A stretch of DNA of 64,000 nucleotides from Yersinia rochesterensis (GCF_003600645.1 NZ_CP032482.1:1674001-1738000), one strand, 5' to 3'; positions 19,980 to 29,145 are shown, numbered from the stretch's first letter. The notes: generated by a model not told the origin, from the letters alone. Numbers and translations are program-made.

Positions 19980-21584
19980 ATGAAAAATGTAGCAATACTC
20001 GGAAGCAGCGGGGGAAATCTGTTCAATCTCGGTGGTGCATACCCCGAAAGACTTCTACAAGAAATCTATACTCAACTTCACTCTGTGGGGTTAGGTGTCA
20101 GTGCGGTGCAATTTATTGCAGCGGAAGAATCAATGGATGTGGCAAAACCGACCACCGCCGCTGCTGTGTATTCAATTACCGCAGAGGACAGCGATAAACC
20201 TCAGATTAGCTTTCAGGGAAAATTGTCAGAGGTGAATGACGCGGTAAAATCCTCGGATGCAGCCATTGCGGCCCAAATCCGAGCTGGTGCTATCGACGGC
20301 ATCATCATTATGAGTGCTGATCCTGATCGCAGTAATAAAGAAGCTATTCTGGCGGCGATAGAAAAGAAAATCCCAATTGTCGGCACTGGCGGCACCTCAA
20401 TGGCGATTATCACTTCCAAAGGTGCCAATGTGATTGCCACCTCCGGCACCACTGGCACCAATAGCCGTACCCGGGCCATCTCTTTTACTGCCTCTTTGTG
20501 CAAATACTGGCAGATAAAATATACCCCAGTATTGGGCAGCGCCGATGCCAATATGCCGGGTAGCGATAAAAGTCTGTTAAAAAGAATCAATATTCGCAGC
20601 ATCATGATCCCGGCTTTACCCGGTTTTATCGCCATGGCTATTGTGTTGGCGCTCAGCCATATCCCAGGGCTGCAATCACTGAATGCTATCTTTGAATTGT
20701 TGCTCAAGGGACTGCCGGTGATTGTCGCGGTTATTGCGGCCAAACAGGTTTCCGAGCTAGATGAAGTGTCGATTGTGGCGGGTGTGGTTGCCGGTGTGCT
20801 ATCAGTTGAAGGCGGGTTAATTGGCGGTATTCTGGGCGGGATCGGCGCGGGTATTATGGTGCGCTATCTGTTCGGGCTGTGTCTGAAATGGCAATTCCCA
20901 ATGACCACTACCAACATTGTGGCGGGCGGTTTGTCCGGTTTATTCTCCGGTTTGGTGATGTATTACCTGCTTAGCCCACTGGCCTTAGCTGCGGGCGACT
21001 ATATTAAATTAGCTATCGAAGCCACCCTGGCTTTCAGCCCAATTTTAGCGGGATTACTGGCAGGTTTGGTTATTTGGCCGGCTATTCTGGGGGGAGTTTA
21101 TCACGCAGTAATATTGCCACTGGTCTTGCTGGAAATGGAAAAATCCGGTGTCAGTTTCCTTGGTGCCGTGGATATGGTCGGGCTGGTGATGGTTGCGGCC
21201 GGTATTAACCTGGCAAACGTCATTGCACCACGAGAAAAAAGTGAAGCTGCGGTTGCCGCCCCAGGATTATTAATTAACTTGGGTTTCGGGACGTTCGTCG
21301 AATCAGCTTATCCGTTTATGTTCTCTAATAAAGTCGTCTTCGCTGGCGCGATATTCTCAGCCGGTGTCGGCGGAATGTTACTGGGATTCTTAAATATTAA
21401 AGGTGTGGCTTATGTCCCTGCTTTCGCCTCACCATTCTTATCAAATAACGCTTTTTATATGGCGATAGTTATGACGGTAACACTGGTGTTGACCTGCGTT
21501 ATCACTCTGTTAGCTAATAAATTTGTAGCAATTAAAAAGGCTGTACCCGAATCACCAACACCAGGGATTTCGGCTAAAAGTTAA
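19980..21584 (+). CDS. PTS EIIC-like membrane permease with N-terminal cytoplasmic domain, substrate unknown
   Basis: 534 aa from the ATG at 19980, which has a GAGG ribosome site 7 nt upstream; a TTG-initiated extension is discarded. Residues 1-190 form a soluble alpha/beta domain starting KNVAILGSSGGNL, with GIIIMSADPDRSNKEA and VGTGGTSMAI. The rest has about ten hydrophobic segments including GLPVIVAVIAAKQVSELDEVSIVAGVVAG and NLGFGTFVESAYPFMFS, resembling the EIIC part of phosphotransferase permeases. No phosphorylation cysteine or EIIA/B domain is evident. It heads an operon with a TIM-barrel protein, a HAD phosphatase and a DeoR regulator. I do not recognise a characterised homologue. Confidence 0.7.
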   Translation: MKNVAILGSSGGNLFNLGGAYPERLLQEIYTQLHSVGLGVSAVQFIAAEESMDVAKPTTAAAVYSITAEDSDKPQISFQGKLSEVNDAVKSSDAAIAAQIRAGAIDGIIIMSADPDRSNKEAILAAIEKKIPIVGTGGTSMAIITSKGANVIATSGTTGTNSRTRAISFTASLCKYWQIKYTPVLGSADANMPGSDKSLLKRINIRSIMIPALPGFIAMAIVLALSHIPGLQSLNAIFELLLKGLPVIVAVIAAKQVSELDEVSIVAGVVAGVLSVEGGLIGGILGGIGAGIMVRYLFGLCLKWQFPMTTTNIVAGGLSGLFSGLVMYYLLSPLALAAGDYIKLAIEATLAFSPILAGLLAGLVIWPAILGGVYHAVILPLVLLEMEKSGVSFLGAVDMVGLVMVAAGINLANVIAPREKSEAAVAAPGLLINLGFGTFVESAYPFMFSNKVVFAGAIFSAGVGGMLLGFLNIKGVAYVPAFASPFLSNNAFYMAIVMTVTLVLTCVITLLANKFVAIKKAVPESPTPGISAKS

Positions 21585-21626
21585 CAATTAAAAAAGCAGT
21601 TTTATATAAATCAAGTAGAGGTAAAT

Positions 21627-22466
21627 ATGTTCAACGCTGATATGAGTAAAAAACGTTCCGTCGCTATGGATAAAGTACGCAACGCAATTGCGTTACATGG
21701 CGGTCAAACTATTCTGAGTACCGGAATAACCGGAGATGATGCTCGCTTAGCGAAAGCAGTATGCGATTCAGGTGTTAAATTATTAGAACCGAATCACCCG
21801 GCATTAGCATTGGCGCGTGGCCATAATGGTGTGACGAATATGCATGCTGCCGAGCGTATCCGCCATGAAATAACTATCGGGCAAATGGCGGAAGCGGTGC
21901 AGGGGGTGCGCAATGTGGTGGCGGACGATATTTTCATTACTGTCGGAATTGCCGGAGGCTTTACTGAAACAGTGCCCACTCCGGTGACTGAGCAGGATAT
22001 TTTATTGATAGCTCAATCTGGTGCTGATGGTTTACATACCCATAAATCCAGTTTTGAAGATTTAAAAGAATTGGTCGATTTAGCCCATAAATATGGCCTG
22101 ACAGTGGATGCTTATATTGGTCACCCGAGTGATTTGCATACCTTCGGTATTGCGGCTGAAACCCCGGCGGATGTTGCTGAAGTGGCGAAAAAGATGGAGG
22201 AATTAGGTGTTGATATGATTGGTTTAATGACCGGCATGAGCTATGAAGGTGTTGGCGCTGGCGATATTCCTGATGTTATCAAACAGCGCCTGTTGGCATT
22301 GGTCGGCGCGGTTTCTGTCCCGACGTTAGCCGAGGGCGGTATTAACTTGGAAAATGCCAAAGCATTTAAAGATACCGGCGTTAATATTCTGGTGGTGGGT
22401 ACCGCGATTGATAATGTGGTCTGCAATGCGGCCAAAAATGTGGTAACGCAGTTTATTACTCACTGA
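21627..22466 (+). CDS. TIM-barrel protein of unknown function
   Basis: 279 aa with the look of a phosphate-binding (beta/alpha)8 barrel: KLLEPNHPALALARGHNGV, ADDIFITVGIAGGFTETVP, GADGLHTHKSSFEDL, and a C-terminal phosphate-type loop SVPTLAEGGINLENAKAFKDTGVNILVVGTAI that recalls HisA/HisF or ribulose-phosphate epimerase folds. It follows the permease by 42 nt and precedes a HAD phosphatase, so it probably acts on the imported (perhaps phosphorylated) compound. The reaction is not known to me. Confidence 0.65.
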   Translation: MFNADMSKKRSVAMDKVRNAIALHGGQTILSTGITGDDARLAKAVCDSGVKLLEPNHPALALARGHNGVTNMHAAERIRHEITIGQMAEAVQGVRNVVADDIFITVGIAGGFTETVPTPVTEQDILLIAQSGADGLHTHKSSFEDLKELVDLAHKYGLTVDAYIGHPSDLHTFGIAAETPADVAEVAKKMEELGVDMIGLMTGMSYEGVGAGDIPDVIKQRLLALVGAVSVPTLAEGGINLENAKAFKDTGVNILVVGTAIDNVVCNAAKNVVTQFITH

Positions 22467-22537
22467 TGGTAGGATATTAGCCAGGTGGGAGAATGTATTA
22501 GCAATAATATTTTCTCCCTTTTTATTGGAGTTAAAAT

Positions 22538-23347
22538 ATGTATAGGTTATTGGCTCTTGATCTTGATGGCACTTTACTCAATCAGGAAAACCAAATATCA
22601 GCTGAGAATATCCGTGCAATAAAGCATGTTATTCATCATCAGGGCACGGTGGTTTTATGTTCAGCCCGGCCGGTTAAGGCTATCGCAGCTGTTATTCATA
22701 ATACTGAGTTAGAACCTCTGATTCGCTACTTTATTTCGTTTAATGGCGCATGGATATATGACGCAGTTGAGAGGAAAGATATTTGTTTTACACCGTTGAG
22801 CTGCGGGGCGGTGCAAAATGCAATAACCATGCTGGCAGAAAATGAATTCCCACATCATTTTTTTACCCGCGATAATATTATATCCAGCTCAGCGAATGTC
22901 AGTGATTACACGCGCTATGAATCTCAACTCTTTGCTATGAAATTGGTGTCTATTGAACCTAAGGATATTACTCAGCGAGATGATATTGTTAAAATCTCTA
23001 TTGTCGGTTCGGCTGATTTTATTAATAGTGTTGCCGATAAAATAGATGAAGATTTTCACCACCAATATTCACTCAGTAAAACCAGTCACCATTATTATGA
23101 AATAATGAAACAGGGCATCACTAAGGGTGAAGCATTGCATTACTTATCTCAGCACTTAAATATTAGCTCAAAATTTGTGGTCAGTATTGGCGATCAGGAG
23201 AATGATGTCAGTATGTTTCAGTTTTCTGCTGTCGGCGTGGCCATGGGCAATGCCAGTGATTTTGTCAAATCTTGCGCAGATAGAGTCAGTCAGGATAATA
23301 ACCAGCACGGGGTTGCTTTTGCCATTAATCAACTCTGGCCACTGTGA
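22538..23347 (+). CDS. Cof-type HAD-IIB phosphatase
   Basis: 269 aa with HAD motif I LALDLDGTLLN, motif II LCSARP, a cap domain in the middle, the Lys of motif III in KQGITKGEALHYL, and motif IV SIGDQENDVSMF. Such enzymes dephosphorylate sugar phosphates or related metabolites. A ribosome site (GGAG) precedes the ATG. Its place behind the TIM-barrel gene suggests it removes phosphate from an intermediate of the same pathway. Confidence 0.85.
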   Translation: MYRLLALDLDGTLLNQENQISAENIRAIKHVIHHQGTVVLCSARPVKAIAAVIHNTELEPLIRYFISFNGAWIYDAVERKDICFTPLSCGAVQNAITMLAENEFPHHFFTRDNIISSSANVSDYTRYESQLFAMKLVSIEPKDITQRDDIVKISIVGSADFINSVADKIDEDFHHQYSLSKTSHHYYEIMKQGITKGEALHYLSQHLNISSKFVVSIGDQENDVSMFQFSAVGVAMGNASDFVKSCADRVSQDNNQHGVAFAINQLWPL

Positions 23348-23425
23348 CTGAATCGCCTTTTTTTTCATGAAATTATTGCGTAGAATGACACGAAATATAT
23401 TGCACAGCTTCGGGCCTTTATTCTT

Positions 23426-24187
23426 ATGAATCAGATCAAACGTAAACAGTTTATTTTGGAAAAGCTGGATAGTCTTGGTGAGGTTTCTGTTATTGGTTTG
23501 TCCGAGGAATTGGGTGTGACGTCTGAAACGATCCGCAGAGATCTTTCCTATTTGGAAAAGAGTGGCGAAGTGACTAAAGTCCACGGCGGTGCGATAAAGG
23601 TTCAGAATATACAAGAGGGCAGTTTTGCCCAAAGAATGGATTTAAATCGCCAGGAAAAAATGTTAATTGGCCAATATGCCGCCTCACTGGTGACTGAAAA
23701 CGATAGCTTATTTATTGATTCGTGTACTACCACACTTATTTTCGCTTCATTCTTACCATTAGTAAAATTCACCGTTTTTACCAATTCATCCTTAATTGCC
23801 GATCAAATAAAAAGTAAAAATAATATGGCTGCCGTGCATGTCTTAGGCGGCGAATATAATCATACTTATAAAGCGAATTTAGGTATTCAGACAATTGAAC
23901 AAATGAATGACATTCATACTGATTTCACCTTTGTTGGGGTGGGCGGAATAGACAGTGACTTTGGTGTGATGGTGAAAAATCTGGATGAAGGGCGTATAGC
24001 TAAGAAAATGCTGGCAATGGGCCGACAGAAAGTGATTTTATGTGATACCAGTAAGTTTGGTCAAAGCGGGTTAATGAAAATAAGTGATATCAACGATATT
24101 GATATTATTGTCACCGACAAAAAGAAAAATATGCATAAGCAAGCAATTGAAGCACTTTATTCCGATAAAATTATCTACGCCAATTAA
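23426..24187 (+). CDS. DeoR-family transcriptional regulator
   Basis: 253 aa. The N-terminal helix-turn-helix KRKQFILEKLDSLGEVSVIGLSEELGVTSETIRRDLSYLEKSGEVTKVHGGA is the DeoR signature. The C-terminal sugar-phosphate sensing domain contains DSCTTT, VHVLGGEYN, and the late blocks FVGVGGIDSDFG and ILCDTSKFGQSG. It is the last gene of the operon and is most likely its repressor, responding to a phosphorylated substrate. That role is inferred from position. A strong terminator follows 8 nt after the stop. Confidence 0.9.
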   Translation: MNQIKRKQFILEKLDSLGEVSVIGLSEELGVTSETIRRDLSYLEKSGEVTKVHGGAIKVQNIQEGSFAQRMDLNRQEKMLIGQYAASLVTENDSLFIDSCTTTLIFASFLPLVKFTVFTNSSLIADQIKSKNNMAAVHVLGGEYNHTYKANLGIQTIEQMNDIHTDFTFVGVGGIDSDFGVMVKNLDEGRIAKKMLAMGRQKVILCDTSKFGQSGLMKISDINDIDIIVTDKKKNMHKQAIEALYSDKIIYAN

Positions 24188-24195
24188 TTCTATTT

Positions 24196-24223
24196 AAAAC
24201 ACCCACCGAATAGTGGGTGTTTT
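24196..24223 (+). terminator. Rho-independent terminator after the DeoR gene
   Basis: AAAACACCCAC (24196-24206) pairs perfectly with GTGGGTGTTTT (24213-24223) around a 6-nt loop. The T-run is part of the stem and continues TTTAT. It closes the operon and abuts an ERIC repeat. Confidence 0.9.
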
Positions 24224-24308
24224 ATACCCGTTATACTTCAAGCCGCATGTGTGTTAGCTGCTCCCATTCGCTTGCCGCCTTCCTGCAACGCGAATTATTT
24301 AGGGTATA
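24223..24308. repeat. ERIC-type palindromic repeat (internally shortened copy, about 86 bp)
   Basis: Begins TATACCCGTTATACTTCAAG and ends GCGAATTATTTAGGGTATA. The ends are the inverted termini known for Yersinia ERIC sequences, with the internal CTTGCCGCC...TTCCTGCAACGCG segment also typical. It is shorter than the full element of about 127 bp, as if the middle were deleted. It fills the gap between convergent DeoR and MFS genes. Confidence 0.8.
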
Positions 24309-24319
24309 GACTTATCACT

Positions 24320-25507
24320 TCAACATTTTGCAGCGCGCATTGCGCTACGAATGCCCGGCTTGAAGCCGTATTGCTGAGCTTGCCACACAATAATTAACCC
24401 CAGGAATAATAACCCTAGCACCGCCCATGGGAAACTGGCTGCACCGGCGCTTTGTAGCAGCAAGCCACCGACTATCCCACCGCCCGCAATCGCCAGATTC
24501 CACGCCACCACAATCATTGACTGCGCCACATCAGCATCTTGCCCTGCGGCGTCCGCCGACGCAGTTTGCAATAAGGTGGGTGCGCCGCCAAAACTCAGCC
24601 CCCACAACACCATGCTGCCGTAAATAGCGGCGGGCGTTCCTCCTTCAATAGCCAATATCAATGCCGCCAAAACAAAGGTGCCAATGCTCAGTAATACCGC
24701 GCCACGCAACCAGCGATCCACCACTAACCCGGTCAGCCAAATTCCCGCCAGCGCACTGATCCCAAAGACTAACAGCACTTTATCGACCTGATTTCCTAAC
24801 CCTGCGGGAGCGATAAAAGGCGCAATATAGGTATAAAGAATATTGTGAGCCAGCATCCACAGGACGATAACCGACAAAACGGGGCGCACGCCGGGGGTGA
24901 TGAAGACTTTGCGCACGGGTTGCTGCTGTTTGGCCGATTGCCCCGGATAATCAGGTACTTTCACGATAACCCAGGCAATCAGCAGCAAAGTTAATCCTGA
25001 CATAATGGCGAATGCGCTGCGCCAACTGAGGACTGTGCCCAACCAGGCTCCCAACGGCACACCCAGCGCCAATGCCAGCGGTGTGCCGGTCATGGCAACC
25101 GCCATTGCGCGCCCTTGTTGATGAGGTTGCACCATGCGGCGAGCGTAACCGGCAATCAGTCCCCAGGCCAGTCCTGCCGCGGCACCGGCCATAAACCGGG
25201 CCAGCAAGGTTAAGCTGAACCACGGCGAAATAGTCGTCAGTGTATTGAATAAGAAAAACCCGACAATAGCGCTGAGTAAGGCTTTACGCCGCCCCCAACT
25301 GCGGGTCAGCGCAATCAATGGGATGGCCGCCACTAACGAACCCAGAGCATAAAGAGTGACCCATTGGCCCGCCAATGCTTGTGAAACGCCCAATTCCTGG
25401 CTGATTTGTGGCAATAATCCGGCGGGCAATGTCTCGGTCATGATGGCAATAAAGCCGGTCATCGCCAGTGCCAATAAGGCCGCGAGAGGAAAGGGTGCTG
25501 TTTTCAT
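24320..25507 (-). CDS. MFS transporter, sugar-efflux/arabinose-efflux type
   Basis: 395 aa with twelve hydrophobic segments. The loop between helices 2 and 3 reads LTRSWGRRKAL, an MFS signature, and motif C-like glycine-rich stretches (GTPLALALGVPLGAWLG) suggest an exporter of the DHA1 type. Its start overlaps the stop of the upstream hydrolase gene as TAATG, so the two are co-translated. Substrate unknown. Confidence 0.87.
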   Translation of the reverse strand: MKTAPFPLAALLALAMTGFIAIMTETLPAGLLPQISQELGVSQALAGQWVTLYALGSLVAAIPLIALTRSWGRRKALLSAIVGFFLFNTLTTISPWFSLTLLARFMAGAAAGLAWGLIAGYARRMVQPHQQGRAMAVAMTGTPLALALGVPLGAWLGTVLSWRSAFAIMSGLTLLLIAWVIVKVPDYPGQSAKQQQPVRKVFITPGVRPVLSVIVLWMLAHNILYTYIAPFIAPAGLGNQVDKVLLVFGISALAGIWLTGLVVDRWLRGAVLLSIGTFVLAALILAIEGGTPAAIYGSMVLWGLSFGGAPTLLQTASADAAGQDADVAQSMIVVAWNLAIAGGGIVGGLLLQSAGAASFPWAVLGLLFLGLIIVWQAQQYGFKPGIRSAMRAAKC

Positions 25508-26700
25508 TATTGGCCTCCAACACCATGCTCTCCAACACCATAGACAGCATCACGCAGGTCGTTAACAAACTGTCCGGACATCCCTTCGTAGAGAGTATTG
25601 GTCAAAGCGACGACGCTTATTCCTTGAATCTTATCAACAAACCATGAGTGGCCATACGCGCCGCCCCAGCTCCATGTACCGACGGACTCGGGGGAGTTGG
25701 CCTCGAGTGGCGAGCGCAGGACGGAAAAACCTAAGCCAAAGCCCAATCCGGGGGAATCCGGTAAGGTCATACCGCGAGTTTGATCCTGGCCCATCTCATC
25801 AACCCATTCAGCCGGAAGTAAGGGCGAACCGCCCTGACGCAGGGTTTCCAACAGGCGCAATAGATCGCTGGCACTGCCCACCATCCCGGCACCGCCAGAA
25901 GGAAAAGCATCGCGATTGAGCGCGCGAGCAGGGGAAAATTCAATACCTACGGTATCTGGAAACACCACGGCAATTTCCCCTTCCTGCAAGGGGTGGGGCG
26001 CAGGAATGTCATTGACATAAGGTGTCGCTAACCAGCTGACATCATGGGCAAAAAAGTCAGTATCATCCATCTGTAGCGGCCCGGTGACCAACGCCCGCAC
26101 GGCTTTATCTAATGGCTGACCATAAACTTGCTCAATCACTGCGCCTAAAACATCAATTGCCAATGAATAAGCCCATGCGGTTCCCGGCGCATAATACAGC
26201 GGCACCTGCGCCAATCGACGTAAATTTTCACTCAGTGTGATGGTTGATTGGTCCATGCCATCGGAGATGCCCGCGCGCGCATAAGGCCCATTTTCATCCG
26301 CTTCAACAAAACGATAGCCCAAACCGGCGGTATGGCTGAGTAATTGGCGCACCGTAATTTGGGGTAATTCCCCGTCAGCCAGTCGTGGTTGAAAGTCAGG
26401 TAACCAGCGGCGAATATCGCCATCAAGGTCGAGTTTACCTTGTGCGACTAACACCATGGCGGCGGTGGAAACAATCGGTTTGCTGATGGACGCGAATCGA
26501 AACAGAGTGTTGGTCGCCATGGGATGTTCGTTTTCGCGGTTCGCCCAACCCGCTGCTCGGTTGAAATGGGTTTCGCCATTAAGCGCCACCATGACCACAG
26601 CACCGACCAAGCGCTGTTCGGCGAGCGCCTTGTCAATCACGGCATTAATTCTGATTGCCAGCAGTTCTGGCTGTGTTGGCGCTAACGAATTGGCAAACAT
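25507..26700 (-). CDS. Serine beta-lactamase-fold hydrolase (class C/EstB type)
   Basis: 397 aa without a signal peptide. The SxxK nucleophile motif is SISK in LFRFASISKPIVS, followed by the YxN-like element in WAYSLAIDVLG; GGAYGHSWFVDK may correspond to the third (KTG-like) motif. Cytoplasmic location and this pattern point to an esterase or amidase of the EstB family, not a true beta-lactamase. It is co-transcribed with the MFS gene and divergent from a LysR gene that probably controls it. Confidence 0.83.
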   Translation of the reverse strand: MFANSLAPTQPELLAIRINAVIDKALAEQRLVGAVVMVALNGETHFNRAAGWANRENEHPMATNTLFRFASISKPIVSTAAMVLVAQGKLDLDGDIRRWLPDFQPRLADGELPQITVRQLLSHTAGLGYRFVEADENGPYARAGISDGMDQSTITLSENLRRLAQVPLYYAPGTAWAYSLAIDVLGAVIEQVYGQPLDKAVRALVTGPLQMDDTDFFAHDVSWLATPYVNDIPAPHPLQEGEIAVVFPDTVGIEFSPARALNRDAFPSGGAGMVGSASDLLRLLETLRQGGSPLLPAEWVDEMGQDQTRGMTLPDSPGLGFGLGFSVLRSPLEANSPESVGTWSWGGAYGHSWFVDKIQGISVVALTNTLYEGMSGQFVNDLRDAVYGVGEHGVGGQ

Positions 26701-26833
26701 AGTAATTCCTTAATCTGAATGAATGATGACTTAACTCTGGATTGCAATCTAACAATAGATAGCTACGCAATCCGGATAAAGTGGGGTAGATTTCCAGTGT
26801 TAAAGGACAAGAATGTCCGCAATAGGAGATGTG

Positions 26834-27715
26834 ATGGATAACTTGAGCAGTCTGGCGGTGTTTGTCCAAGTGGCCGAGACCCGCAGCTTTGTGGTGGCAG
26901 GGCGTGTCTTGGGCGTTTCTGCTTCAGCGGTCGGTAAAAGTATTGCCCGGCTTGAAGCTCGGTTGGGGGTAAGGCTGTTTCACCGCAGCACTCGCAGTAT
27001 TGCACTGACTTCTGAAGGCGCACTTTTTCTTGAGCGCAGTCGGCGAATTTTAGCCGAGGTCGAGGCCGCTGAGCTGGAAATGTCGCAATTAGCTGATAAG
27101 CCACGCGGTAAATTGCGGGTCAGTTTTCCCTTGGTAAGCACCTTGCTGTTGCCGGTATTGGCTGATTTTATGTTGGCTTATCCCGATATTGCACTGGATC
27201 TGGATTTCAGTGACCGGATTGTTGATGTAGTCGAAGAGGGGTTTGATGCGGTGATCCGCACCGGTGAACTGACAGATTCCCGTCTATCTGCCCGTAAGTT
27301 GGGGCAGTCCAACGTGCTGCTAGTGGCTTCACCCGCCTATCTGGAACAGTATGGGGAGCCGATGCACCCGAGTGAGCTGGCTAACCATATCTGCCTGCAC
27401 TACCGCTATCCCAACAGTGGCAAATTGGAAACCTGGCCGTTGCCCAATGAGCCGGATTTGCAAATCCCCATTTCGATGGTGTGCAATAACATTGAAACCA
27501 GAATGTGTTTTGCTCTGCGCGGCTTGGGGATTGCTTGCCTGCCGGACTTTTCTATGGGAAATACACTGGCGGAAGGTAAGTTGCGCACCTTGCTGAACGG
27601 CTATATGAAACGCACCGTCAGCTTGCATGTCGTGTGGCCCTCCGGGCGTTATATCACGCCTAAGTTACGGGTATTTATCGATTTTCTTAGTGAAAGAGTG
27701 TTTGCGGGTCAGTAG
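26834..27715 (+). CDS. LysR-family transcriptional regulator
   Basis: 293 aa from the ATG at 26834 (MDNLSSLAVFVQVAETRSF). An extension from 26813 adds seven residues and is less likely. The winged helix SFVVAGRVLGVSASAVGKSIARLEARLGVRLFHRSTRSI and the effector domain are both normal, similar to the CrgA/DsdC-like group. It is divergent from the hydrolase-MFS pair over a 133-nt gap, the classical arrangement for a LysR activator of a neighbouring operon. Confidence 0.88.
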   Translation: MDNLSSLAVFVQVAETRSFVVAGRVLGVSASAVGKSIARLEARLGVRLFHRSTRSIALTSEGALFLERSRRILAEVEAAELEMSQLADKPRGKLRVSFPLVSTLLLPVLADFMLAYPDIALDLDFSDRIVDVVEEGFDAVIRTGELTDSRLSARKLGQSNVLLVASPAYLEQYGEPMHPSELANHICLHYRYPNSGKLETWPLPNEPDLQIPISMVCNNIETRMCFALRGLGIACLPDFSMGNTLAEGKLRTLLNGYMKRTVSLHVVWPSGRYITPKLRVFIDFLSERVFAGQ

Positions 27716-27766
27716 CAGTTTAGCGCGCGGATTGAAAAGTTTTCTCGGTTTCATCAGTCGAATGAT

Positions 27767-27793
27767 TAAGCATTTTCTACCCATTGCCGATAA
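27767..27793 (+). promoter_or_regulatory. Sigma-28 (FliA) flagellar promoter of cheV
   Basis: TAAG at 27767-27770, then exactly 15 nt, then GCCGATAA at 27786-27793. The enterobacterial FliA consensus is TAAA-N15-GCCGATAA, so the -10 is perfect and the -35 has one change. It sits 50 nt upstream of the cheV ATG, giving a short leader. Confidence 0.88.
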
Positions 27794-27843
27794 TAATAGA
27801 GAGACAAGTTTCTCTATCTTAGAAAAAAGGTACCGGGGAAAGT

Positions 27844-28818
27844 ATGGATAATTTTCAAAAAGAGATTGAAGAGAGAACGAATCTCACCTCCTCTAACAGA
27901 TTTGAGTTGTTACTGTTTCGTTTGGGGGAATCTCAGGAGGAACAACAGTCTGAACTGTACGGTATTAACGTATTCAAATTACGTGAAATAGTCCCGATGC
28001 CAAGCTTAACCAAAGCGGCGGGTATGGCTTCACCCATGATGGGCATGGCGAATATTCGTGGGGAAATCATTCCTGTGATTGACCTCCCGGCTATCGTCGG
28101 CTGTGTACCCAAAACTGGGTTGAACATTTTACTGGTGACGGAATATGCCCGCAGTACCCAGGCATTTGCGGTGGAATCTGTTGATGATATTGTCCGCTTG
28201 GAATGGAGCCAGGTGCTGGCGGCCGACGCGGGGGTCAACAGCCGCAATATCACCAGCATCGCGCGTCTCGACAATGATAAAGCCAGTAACCGGCTGGCGC
28301 TGGTATTAGATGTTGAACAGATTTTATATGACATTATTCCGGCCAACCGCAATGTTCAAATTGATAGCGAGAAGACCAAAACTTTCGATTTGAAACCGGG
28401 CGCGGTGGCCATAGTTGCTGAAGATTCTAAAGTCGCCCGCTCCATGCTGGAACAGGCGCTAAAAATGATGGATATTCCCGCAGAAATGCATATCACCGGC
28501 CTGGAAGCGTGGAATAAAATCAAGAAGATAGCGGAAGAGGCAAGGGCCGAAGGCCGCCCAATTTCGGATAAAATCTCATTTGTGCTAACCGATTTAGAAA
28601 TGCCGGAGATGGATGGCTTTACACTGACGTTGAATATCAAACGGGATGAGTTCCTGAAGAATATCCCGGTCATTATCCATTCTTCGTTATCGGGCAGCGC
28701 GAATGAAGACCATGTCCGCAAAGTAGGGGCCGATGCCTATGTAGCGAAATTCGAAGCTAACGAATTGGAAGCCGCTATCCACAAGGCGTTGGATGCCAAA
28801 AAAGCCTTGAATCAGTAA
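27844..28818 (+). CDS. cheV: Chemotaxis coupling/response-regulator protein CheV
   Basis: CheV links chemoreceptors to CheA and is phosphorylated to tune adaptation. The 324-aa protein has an N-terminal CheW-like domain (LYGINVFKLREIVPMP, GMANIRGEIIPVIDL) at about residues 20-165. A C-terminal receiver domain from about 180 holds AEDSKVARSML (acidic pocket), the phospho-acceptor Asp in FVLTDLEMPEMDG, and a Lys in YVAKFEANEL. It has a sigma-28 promoter and stands alone, as in other Enterobacterales. Confidence 0.94.
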   Translation: MDNFQKEIEERTNLTSSNRFELLLFRLGESQEEQQSELYGINVFKLREIVPMPSLTKAAGMASPMMGMANIRGEIIPVIDLPAIVGCVPKTGLNILLVTEYARSTQAFAVESVDDIVRLEWSQVLAADAGVNSRNITSIARLDNDKASNRLALVLDVEQILYDIIPANRNVQIDSEKTKTFDLKPGAVAIVAEDSKVARSMLEQALKMMDIPAEMHITGLEAWNKIKKIAEEARAEGRPISDKISFVLTDLEMPEMDGFTLTLNIKRDEFLKNIPVIIHSSLSGSANEDHVRKVGADAYVAKFEANELEAAIHKALDAKKALNQ

Positions 28819-28893
28819 TATGAGCATTATCCTCGATGGCCTTTCTCTGCTGGTGAGTTCAGTAGGGCGGGGCTGTTGAGCATTTATTGGTGG

Positions 28894-29019
28894 CTAACAT
28901 GCTATTTTTTCACCCCATAAAGCTTTTTTAGCCGCATCAAGAAATTCATCCCCAGCAGTCGCGCGTGCCAGCATGTTGGCAATTTGATCGTGCGGTGTTG
29001 TCGTGACGGTATTGAGCGC
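28894..29019 (-). pseudogene. Possible C-terminal gene remnant next to tRNA-Asn
   Basis: On the minus strand a 41-codon open stretch ends in TAG and reads ...PHDQIANMLARAT then AGDEFLDAAKKALWGEK. It is compositionally protein-like, but there is no start codon and ribosome site in front: it emerges from the tRNA terminator hairpin. I do not recognise the family. The remaining 28819-29031 sequence shows nothing else. Confidence 0.25.
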
Positions 29020-29031
29020 TGAAATAGAAAA

Positions 29032-29061
29032 CGCCCCGGAATTCAAAAGAATTCCAGGGCG
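29032..29061 (-). terminator. Terminator of tRNA-Asn
   Basis: On the minus strand CGCCCTGGAATTC pairs with GAATTCCGGGGCG (13 bp with one G-T) around TTTT and is followed by TTTTCT. It begins 8 nt after the CCA end of the tRNA. Confidence 0.9.
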
Positions 29062-29069
29062 CTAAAATT

Positions 29070-29145
29070 TGGCTCCTCTGACTGGACTCGAACCAGTGAC
29101 ATACGGATTAACAGTCCGCCGTTCTACCGACTGAACTACAGAGGA
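29070..29145 (-). tRNA. tRNA-Asn (anticodon GTT)
   Basis: 76 nt on the minus strand. The acceptor stem TCCTCTG pairs with CAGAGGA and the 3' GCCA is encoded. D-loop AGTTCAGTCGGTAGA, anticodon loop CTGTTAA with GTT, and TTCGAGTC in the T loop are all normal. The 3' end carries the sequence (CCAGTCAGAGGAGCCAA, including the next base) known as the integration core of the Yersinia HPI. This copy has the ordinary terminator directly downstream and is not occupied. Confidence 0.97.
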
